Shown: positions 4,520-9,334 of the stretch, one piece after another | Layout of the letters: the number at the start of each line of letters is the position of its first letter | How positions within the stretch are numbered: position 1 is the first letter of the stretch | Source: JANXVV01 sp038230975 | Lineage (GTDB): Bacteria; Planctomycetota; Phycisphaerae; Tepidisphaerales; Tepidisphaeraceae | Reading direction: 5' to 3' | Assembly: GCA_038230975.1 (NCBI GenBank) | Contig: JBBRMF010000206.1 | Span: 1-9,334 of the forward strand | Length of the DNA: 9,334 bases | The notes under the pieces: generated by a model | What the model was told of the DNA's origin: nothing | Seen by the model: the letters and a program-made list of their open reading frames with translations, nothing else | The model's database searches: none | Translations under genes and position numbers: made by a program

Positions 4520-7500
4520 GTGTTCTTCAATCGCCTCTCTGTGAACGCCGTGTCGGCCAAGTCGATCCAATCGACTCCGACTTTCCCCAATCTCAATCTC
4601 ACCCTCAACCAGAAGCGAGCCTCGCTCCTCGGTCTTGCTGCCGCCATGGCAGTCCCGGCGATCGGGTGGGCGCATGCGGCGCAAGCCGCCGACGCGCCTG
4701 CAATACCGGCGGTCGAGGGTAAGACGATCATCCTTGCCGCAGATCAGAGCCTCTCTGATGCCGATCTGCTTAAGCAGGGAATGGATCAATACAAAAACGG
4801 TCAATATGAAGAGGCGGTCACATCGCTTCAACGTGTCAAGAAAGATGCGTTGAGCGCCGGTGAACAAAAGCAGGTCGATGAGACCTTAGCCAACGCCAAC
4901 TCGGCTGCCAAAGAGCGGATTGCCGCTCGCGGTGAGTTTGAGAAAGGCCAGGAGGCTTTGAACGGCAATAAGGCCGCCGAAGCGCTCCAGCATTTCAAGG
5001 CAGCCAAGGAAAATAAGTTTGCCGATGCTGGCACGCGTGACAAAGCCGATGCGCAGATGTCTGCTGCTCAGGCACTCATGGCCCAGGCAGGGACCGACTC
5101 CAAAGCCTTGTATCAGAAGGGTCGCGGCGAGTTCCGCAGCGGTGACTGGGTTGCCGCGCGCAAGGATCTCGTAGCCGCTCAAGACGCTGGATACAAGCCC
5201 GGTTTCCTTGAACCTTCACCAGCGGAACTGCTGAAGAAGATGGATGTCAAGGAACAGGCCGATGCTGAGAAGGCCGCCAGGGATGCAGCCGCCCTGAAGC
5301 CCGCTCCAGTGGAAGCCGTCGCAGCCGCGCCAGTGGTGACTACTCCCGTGGCAACCACGCCAGTTGCAACTGCCACCACAGACACCAAGCCTGTGGGAAA
5401 TGCTGCGGTTGCAGCCCCCGTCCCCGCGCCTGCTGCCGAACAGCCGGTTGCCGATGCAGGTGTTGATGCAAACGCAGCCTATCACAAAGGCCGCGCGGAA
5501 TATCGCAGCGGTGATTGGATTGCTGCCCGCAAGGATCTTACGCTGGCCCGCGACAATGGATTCAAGGCCGGGCTTTTCGAGGACTCTCCCGCGAAATATC
5601 TCGCCCGCATGGATGCCAAGGAACAGGCAAACGCTGACGCGCAGGCAAAAGCTGATGCGCAGGCGAAGGCTGATGCCGACAAAGCGCGGATGGATGCAGA
5701 AGCCAAGGCCAGGGAAACGGCTAAGCCGCAAGCGGCGGTTGTTACAGAGACAAAGCCTGCGGCACCGGTTCCAACGGCCGAGGTAGCTCCGGTTAAACCC
5801 GCTCCCGTGGCGGTCGTGCCTGATGCTCAGCAACAACAGTTGCAGGCCACGGCGAAAGTTGAAGACATCAAGAAGCAGCGCGATGCTTACGAAGCCAAGA
5901 AGCTCGTGGAGCAGGCGATTGAAGCGACAAATCAAAGCCGTAAAGACGAAGCGGTTCGGCTCTACAGCCAGGCATTGGTTCTCGATCCCACCAACGCCGC
6001 CGCACAACAGGGGCGCACGCAGCTCCTCACGGAACAAGGTACCAACACTGGTCCTGGAGTTGGCGTTGGGACGAAAAGCACGGATATCCCGATTCGCCGT
6101 GATGCGGTTCGCTTCCAGGTCGATCAGGCACTTGGAAAAGTGAATGAAGATTTGTCGAGCGGTAATTTTGCCGATGCCAAACGACAGATCGACATCGGCC
6201 GCACGTTTGTCGCCAACGAACGTTCGCTGTTCACCAACGATGAACTTTCGGGGTTTGAGGCTCGGTTCACTAAAGCCAGCCGTGACACAGAAGCGACCGC
6301 AGCCACCGCAAAGGCCCAGAACGACGCTGCAACAACTATTGCAGTTGGTATTGATCAAAAGAAAGCTGCTGAACTTGCCCAGAAGGAAAAGATCAGCACG
6401 ATCCGCGATTTGATTCAGAACACCCAGCAGTTGATCCGCGAAGCTAAATACGAAGCTGCCCAAGGCACTTTAAGTCAGATTTTGAGTATCGATCCGCAGA
6501 ACGATTACGCCCTTGGCGTCAAACCGCTCGTGCAGGACAAGGCGATTCTTCAAAAGCAGCGTAACTATCACGAGCAATTTGACTTGAACCTCGAGAAGAC
6601 GCTCAATGAAGCCGAAGAACGTCGCATTCCGTACGATGATATTCTGCGGTATCCCCCCAACTGGCCGGATATCAGCGAAGTCCGCGATGCATCGGTTCGT
6701 GCCGAGCGCGGTGTAAAGGAAGTCGACTCGGCCGTTCAGGCCCAGCTCGACCGCAAATTGCCGGAAATCAACTTCAACGGTAATAACTTCGTCGACGTCG
6801 TGGACTTCCTCCGCGATGTCACGGGTGCCAACATCTTCGTGAACTGGCGTGCTCTCGAAACCGCCGGCATCACCAAGGAAGCCCCGGTCAATGCCCGTCT
6901 GAAAGACATCAAATTCTCCAAAGCCCTCAACACGATTCTGGCTGACGTGGGTGGTGGCACCGTCAAGCTGAGCTACACGATCGACGAAGGCGTCATCACT
7001 GTTTCCACGCTCGATGATCTCAGCAAAAATACCTCAACCCGAACCTACGACATCCGCGATTTGCTCGTGGAGGTTCCCGACTTCAGCAATGCACCTGACC
7101 TAAGCCTCGTAGCCTCTTCAACCGGTGGTTCCGGTGGTGGCGGCGGCGCGGGTGGTGGCGGTGGTGGCGGTGGTGGAGGTGGCGGCGGTGGGGGTGGCGG
7201 TGGCCAAGGTCTATTCGGTGGGGGCCAACAGAATCAACAGAGTCAGGAAAAGGGCCTCACTCGCCAGGAGCGCGTGGATGCCATCGTCAAATTGATTCAG
7301 GAAACCGTCGATGCCAACAGTTGGCGCGACAACGGGGGCCAGGTCGGTGCAGTGAAGGAACTATCCGGCCAGCTTATTGTTACCCAAACCCCTGACAATC
7401 AGCGATCTCTGATCAATCTTCTCGAACAGTTGCGTGAAACCCGCGCCATTCAAGTTACCGTTGAAACACGCTTCGTGCAGGTCTCTCGAAACTTTCTTGA

Positions 7501-8344
7501 AGATGTTGGCCTCGACGTCGATTTCATCTTCAATCAGAAAAACCCGAATAAGTTCAGTTCCGTTAGTGTGAGCAACGGCAGTTCGACATTTACGCAAAGT
7601 CCATCGACCGGTATTCCAGGCAGCATCGGTGGTGCCAGCACAGCCCCGCTTGGGTTGAACTTGGGATTGACGTACCTCGACAATTTCCAGGTGAACGTGC
7701 TTCTTCGGGCGACGCAGGCATCCGTCCACACGTCCACAGTCACGGCACCTCGCGTGACACTGTTTAACGGCCAGCGGGCTTACGTGGTTGTGGCGACTCA
7801 GCGAGCTTACGTCAGTAACCTGACCCCCACGGTCGGTGCCGGCGTGGTTTCGTTCGCCCCGACAATTGACACGGTAATCAGCGGTGTGAAACTTGACGTG
7901 CAGGCCACCGTGTCGTCGGATCGTAAGTACGTAACGCTTACTTTGCGGCCTCAGTTGGCCCAATTGTTGAATCTATTCACGTTTACGTTCCAACAGGGCA
8001 CGACGGGTACCGGCGGGGGTGTTATTGGGCAACCCGTCGGCAACGCCCCCTCGGGCATCATTCAGCAGCCGGAAATCCAGTTGACGGAAGTTCGTACCAC
8101 CGTCAGCGTCCCCGATGGCGGCACCTTGCTGCTTGGTGGTCAGACACTCGCCGGGGAAATCGATAAGGAAGCCGGCGTGCCGGTTCTTTCCAAGATCCCC
8201 TTCCTCAAGCGTTTGTTCACCAACCGCTCGCAGGCAAAGGATGAAAACGTGCTTTTGATTCTCGTGAAACCCACGATCATCATCCAGCGCGAAGCAGAAC
8301 AGAAGCAGTTCCCACTGCTTACAACGAAAGCTCAAGGCCAGTAA
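4520..8344 (+). CDS. Exported TPR-secretin fusion protein (type II/III secretion / pilus secretin family)
   Basis: A 1274-residue outer-membrane channel-forming protein of the GspD/PilQ/RcpA superfamily. A long Sec signal ends AHAAQA56 before ADAP; its hydrophobic core is about 34-51. Then come TPR-like helices (about 83-190; 'GMDQYKNGQYEEAV'), a module at 195-249 repeated at 318-372 (34 of 55 identical), Pro/Ala/Val linkers, a TolA-like KADAQA segment (about 373-400), and further TPR-like units (462-495, 638-667). An N-domain follows (about 745-850; INFNGNNFVDVVDFLRDVTG), then poly-Gly 869-895, a ring-building domain (about 913-977; GQLIVTQTPDNQ) and the secretin barrel (about 978-1260). The barrel has VTAPRVTLFNGQRAYV (1074 on), the signature VPDGGTLLLGG (1197 on) and GVPVLSKIPFLKRLF. 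It is about twice the length of a typical GspD because of the periplasmic TPR region. It appears monocistronic, ending at a hairpin. Which system it serves cannot be told here; the Flp-type pilin upstream is suggestive. Confidence 0.9.
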   Translation: MFFNRLSVNAVSAKSIQSTPTFPNLNLTLNQKRASLLGLAAAMAVPAIGWAHAAQAADAPAIPAVEGKTIILAADQSLSDADLLKQGMDQYKNGQYEEAVTSLQRVKKDALSAGEQKQVDETLANANSAAKERIAARGEFEKGQEALNGNKAAEALQHFKAAKENKFADAGTRDKADAQMSAAQALMAQAGTDSKALYQKGRGEFRSGDWVAARKDLVAAQDAGYKPGFLEPSPAELLKKMDVKEQADAEKAARDAAALKPAPVEAVAAAPVVTTPVATTPVATATTDTKPVGNAAVAAPVPAPAAEQPVADAGVDANAAYHKGRAEYRSGDWIAARKDLTLARDNGFKAGLFEDSPAKYLARMDAKEQANADAQAKADAQAKADADKARMDAEAKARETAKPQAAVVTETKPAAPVPTAEVAPVKPAPVAVVPDAQQQQLQATAKVEDIKKQRDAYEAKKLVEQAIEATNQSRKDEAVRLYSQALVLDPTNAAAQQGRTQLLTEQGTNTGPGVGVGTKSTDIPIRRDAVRFQVDQALGKVNEDLSSGNFADAKRQIDIGRTFVANERSLFTNDELSGFEARFTKASRDTEATAATAKAQNDAATTIAVGIDQKKAAELAQKEKISTIRDLIQNTQQLIREAKYEAAQGTLSQILSIDPQNDYALGVKPLVQDKAILQKQRNYHEQFDLNLEKTLNEAEERRIPYDDILRYPPNWPDISEVRDASVRAERGVKEVDSAVQAQLDRKLPEINFNGNNFVDVVDFLRDVTGANIFVNWRALETAGITKEAPVNARLKDIKFSKALNTILADVGGGTVKLSYTIDEGVITVSTLDDLSKNTSTRTYDIRDLLVEVPDFSNAPDLSLVASSTGGSGGGGGAGGGGGGGGGGGGGGGGGGQGLFGGGQQNQQSQEKGLTRQERVDAIVKLIQETVDANSWRDNGGQVGAVKELSGQLIVTQTPDNQRSLINLLEQLRETRAIQVTVETRFVQVSRNFLEDVGLDVDFIFNQKNPNKFSSVSVSNGSSTFTQSPSTGIPGSIGGASTAPLGLNLGLTYLDNFQVNVLLRATQASVHTSTVTAPRVTLFNGQRAYVVVATQRAYVSNLTPTVGAGVVSFAPTIDTVISGVKLDVQATVSSDRKYVTLTLRPQLAQLLNLFTFTFQQGTTGTGGGVIGQPVGNAPSGIIQQPEIQLTEVRTTVSVPDGGTLLLGGQTLAGEIDKEAGVPVLSKIPFLKRLFTNRSQAKDENVLLILVKPTIIIQREAEQKQFPLLTTKAQGQ
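5102..5266 (+). repeat. Internal duplicated module, copy 1 (residues 195-249)
   Basis: A 55-residue unit (KALYQKGRGEFRSGDWVAAR...MDVKEQADA) within the secretin-family protein. It aligns without gaps to residues 318-372 with 34 identities by my count. The shared core is RSGDW-(V/I)-AARKDL and ends in SPA..L..MD.KEQA.A. The pattern resembles a TPR-like helical hairpin. The copies have diverged, so the duplication is not recent. Confidence 0.8.
5471..5635 (+). repeat. Internal duplicated module, copy 2 (residues 318-372)
   Basis: Second copy of the 55-residue unit (NAAYHKGRAEYRSGDWIAAR...MDAKEQANA). It is directly followed by two 18-nt tandem units (5636-5653 and 5654-5671), each encoding DAQAKA, which open a TolA-like Ala/Lys/Asp-rich helix. 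The Pro/Ala/Val-rich stretch between the two copies looks like a flexible periplasmic spacer. Confidence 0.8.
5718..5736. repeat. Short dispersed repeat CGGCTAAGCCGCAAGCGGC, copy inside the secretin gene
   Basis: Exact match over 19 nt to 3854-3872. Here it is read in frame as part of ETAKPQAAV, in a low-complexity Ala/Pro/Lys linker that would tolerate an insertion. Flanking bases differ from the intergenic copy on both sides. Confidence 0.6.
7124..7204 (+). repeat. Poly-glycine tract (residues 869-895) of GGT/GGC codons
   Basis: Twenty-seven codons are almost all glycine, with one Ser and one Ala near the start. The DNA is built from GGT/GGC repeats, including GGTGGTGGC in successive 9-nt units around 7154-7171, so slippage could change its length by whole codons. 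It separates the N-domain from the ring-building domain of the secretin and probably forms a disordered loop. Gly/Gln-rich sequence continues just beyond it. Confidence 0.9.
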
Positions 8345-8370
8345 TTTTTGATCGAGGGTCAATTTGCACC

Positions 8371-8399
8371 GAAGCCCCGGATGATGAATCCGGGGCTTC
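8371..8399 (+). terminator. Terminator-like hairpin after the secretin gene
   Basis: GAAGCCCCGGAT (8371-8382) pairs perfectly with ATCCGGGGCTTC (8388-8399) over a five-base GATGA loop, 26 nt after the stop codon. The stem is strong, but the following bases (TGCGTTCG) are not a T run, so it may act as an imperfect intrinsic terminator or as an mRNA 3'-end stabiliser. Confidence 0.65.
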
Positions 8400-8477
8400 T
8401 GCGTTCGTCCACGCTCATTTGATGTCCCTTCAAAGAAGTCGAGCGACACATTTTTCGGATCAATTTTTTTCGACCCC

Positions 8478-8505
8478 TTGTATTTCTTGAACTGTTTTCT
8501 AAGAT
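8478..8505 (+). promoter_or_regulatory. Possible sigma70-type promoter for rpmB
   Basis: TTGTAT (8478-8483) and TAAGAT (8500-8505) are 16 bp apart, each four of six to consensus, in a T-rich spacer after the preceding hairpin. Transcription would start near 8512, about 33 nt before the rpmB ATG, leaving room for its Shine-Dalgarno. Confidence 0.4.
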
Positions 8506-8544
8506 GCTCGGCTCTTAACTCCGAAGAACGAACGAGGATTTGCA

Positions 8545-8820
8545 ATGCCACGCGTTTGCCATTTTACCGGTAAGAAGACTACTTTCGGCAATCAAATTAC
8601 CCATCGCGGTAAAGCCAAGTACCTGGGCGGCGTCGGCACGAAGGTGACCGGCATCACTGCCCGGAAGTTCAAGCCCAATATTCAGAAAGTACGCGCCTTG
8701 ATCGACGGCGCGATTGTCCGAATCAAGGTCAGTGCCAAGGCCATTAAGATGGGCATGGTCATCAAGCCCAAGCGCCGCAACTGGAAAAAGCCGGAAGCGA
8801 CGACCACTGCGGCGGTTTAA
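8545..8820 (+). CDS. rpmB: 50S ribosomal protein L28
   Basis: A 91-residue basic protein of the large ribosomal subunit. The N-terminal signature PRVCHFTGKKTTFGNQITHRGKAK (residues 2-25) matches the C-x-x-TGK-x4-GN-x3-H pattern of bL28. ARKFKPNIQKVRA and VSAKAIKMGMVIK follow, as expected for the family. It is longer than the E. coli protein (78 residues) because of a Lys-rich, Ala/Thr-rich tail. Only one cysteine (C5) is present, so this is the form without the four-cysteine zinc site. The start is supported by GAGG (8534-8537) seven bases before the ATG. It is likely a single-gene unit: a candidate promoter lies upstream and a terminator hairpin downstream. Confidence 0.96.
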   Translation: MPRVCHFTGKKTTFGNQITHRGKAKYLGGVGTKVTGITARKFKPNIQKVRALIDGAIVRIKVSAKAIKMGMVIKPKRRNWKKPEATTTAAV

Positions 8821-8841
8821 ATGGATTGGACTGCTTTCGCA

Positions 8842-8866
8842 CCACGAAGGCACGAAAAACACGAAG
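8842..8866. repeat. CACGAA-type short intergenic repeat
   Basis: Three CACGAA units start at 8843, 8851 and 8860, inside CCACGAAGGCACGAAAAACACGAAG. They begin 22 nt after the rpmB stop. I recall this word as a common intergenic repeat in planctomycetes and related phyla; its role is not known to me. It is not symmetric, so it is unlike a hairpin element. Confidence 0.55.
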
Positions 8867-8876
8867 TGAAAACGAG

Positions 8877-8915
8877 TCGGGATTCGCCGGTAACATACCG
8901 GCAAATCCCGATTTT
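8877..8915 (+). terminator. Intrinsic terminator between rpmB and gatC
   Basis: A 15-bp stem (8878-8892 with 8896-8910) has one C/A mismatch at 8885/8903 and a three-base ACA loop. It is extended by T8877-A8911 and followed by TTTT (8912-8915). Stem strength plus the T run make this the best terminator in the window. It would end rpmB transcription and separate it from gatC. Confidence 0.75.
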
Positions 8916-8984
8916 CGTTGGATATTGGATGCTTCAACCACTGGTGTGTTGAACTTCCCAGCCGATCGATTAAAACCAACGCCC

Positions 8985-9302
8985 ATGCCCGACCATCAGA
9001 TCAGCATCGAAGACACCCGCCATGTCGCCAAACTGGCCCGGCTCGCTCTGGATGAAACGAAGCTCCAGAAATTCACCGGCCAACTGCAAAACATTCTGAA
9101 GTACGTCGATAAGATCGGGCAACTTGATACAGCCGGTGTCGAACCGATGGCTCATGCTTTGCCGCTGGAAAATGTCCTTCGCGAAGATGTGGTTGAACCC
9201 TCACTCACGGTCGAACAGGTGCTGCAAAACGCCCCGGACACGGATGGCCCATTCTTCAAAGTCCCCAAAATTATTGGCGGGGATGAAGACTCGGCCGGGT
9301 GA
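8985..9302 (+). CDS. gatC: Aspartyl/glutamyl-tRNA(Asn/Gln) amidotransferase subunit C
   Basis: The small subunit of GatCAB, which amidates Glu-tRNA(Gln) and Asp-tRNA(Asn) in the cytoplasm; GatC wraps around and stabilises GatA/GatB. At 105 residues it is close to the family length (about 95-100). Family motifs are clear: ISIEDTRHVAKLARLALDE (6-24), ILKYVDKIGQLDTAGVEPMAHA (about 37-58), LREDVV, and the C-terminal NAPDTDGPFFKVPKII. ATG at 8985 gives the normal N-terminus. The frame is open back to 8826, but that extension runs through the terminator hairpin. No Shine-Dalgarno is visible. A weak TTGAAC (8949) / TAAAAC (8971) promoter pair would give an almost leaderless mRNA. gatA may follow beyond the window, but a dispersed repeat begins 10 nt after the stop. 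Confidence 0.96.
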   Translation: MPDHQISIEDTRHVAKLARLALDETKLQKFTGQLQNILKYVDKIGQLDTAGVEPMAHALPLENVLREDVVEPSLTVEQVLQNAPDTDGPFFKVPKIIGGDEDSAG

Positions 9303-9311
9303 AAGATTTTT

Positions 9312-9334
9312 AGCCACAGATGAACACGGATGAA
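9312..9334. repeat. GCCACAGATGAACACGGATGAA-type intergenic repeat (cut by window end)
   Basis: The window ends in AGCCACAGATGAACACGGAT followed by GAA, starting 10 nt after the gatC stop. The pattern has a GATGAACAC/GGATGAA tandem character. I recall this family as widespread in intergenic DNA of planctomycetes, Verrucomicrobia and some other phyla. Its full extent is not visible here. Confidence 0.6.

Noticed and set aside
5216..6463. 415-codon antisense open frame inside the secretin gene
   Set aside because: The sense frame shows coherent modules and repeats; the antisense product is Cys/Arg/Gly-rich low complexity mirroring Ala/Lys codons.
8826..8984. N-terminal extension of gatC
   Set aside because: It runs through the CACGAA repeat and the terminator hairpin, and GatC homology begins just after ATG 8985.
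1..9334. CRISPR array, tRNA or rRNA, transposase, phage or toxin-antitoxin genes
   Set aside because: No regularly spaced repeats with spacers, no recognisable RNA gene, and no protein of these classes was seen on either strand.

Overview
The window looks like a chromosomal stretch from a Planctomycetota bacterium, probably Phycisphaerae-like. It is moderately GC-rich by eye. The taxonomic call rests on three things: a very long periplasmic TPR plus secretin protein with a poly-glycine insert, of a kind I associate with this phylum; a Gat amidotransferase subunit; and several short intergenic repeats of types I recall from planctomycete genomes (CGGCTAAGCCGCAAGCGGC, CACGAAGGCACGAA, AGCCACAGATGAACACGGAT). 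This is inference, and no database was searched.

Layout: a non-coding leader with a 42-nt hairpin repeat (1-297) precedes a FixJ-type response regulator (298-924, +). Next is a small Flp-type prepilin (1098-1274, +). A convergent hairpin separates it from a large GT-C-type membrane glycosyltransferase-like protein on the other strand (1352-3127, -). An 82-bp inverted double-hairpin element (3181-3262) lies in the divergent spacer before an unrecognised three-TM membrane protein (3336-3776, +). A gene-free stretch of about 740 nt (3777-4519) carries a short repeat, a possible promoter and several small inverted repeats. It leads into a 1274-residue exported secretin-family protein (4520-8344, +), which ends at a strong hairpin. 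The last part holds the housekeeping genes rpmB (8545-8820) and gatC (8985-9302), each followed by a short dispersed repeat, with a terminator between them.

How the genes may work together: the pilin, the secretin-family outer-membrane channel and perhaps the response regulator would fit cell-surface pilus assembly or secretion. The ATPase, platform protein, prepilin peptidase and sensor kinase are not in the window, so this link is a hypothesis. rpmB and gatC belong to translation and charging of Gln/Asn tRNAs. I did not find a convincing undescribed system. The most unusual items are the secretin architecture (duplicated module, TolA-like repeats, poly-Gly insert in the ring-domain region), a dispersed repeat word that also occurs inside that coding sequence, and the compound inverted element at 3181-3262.
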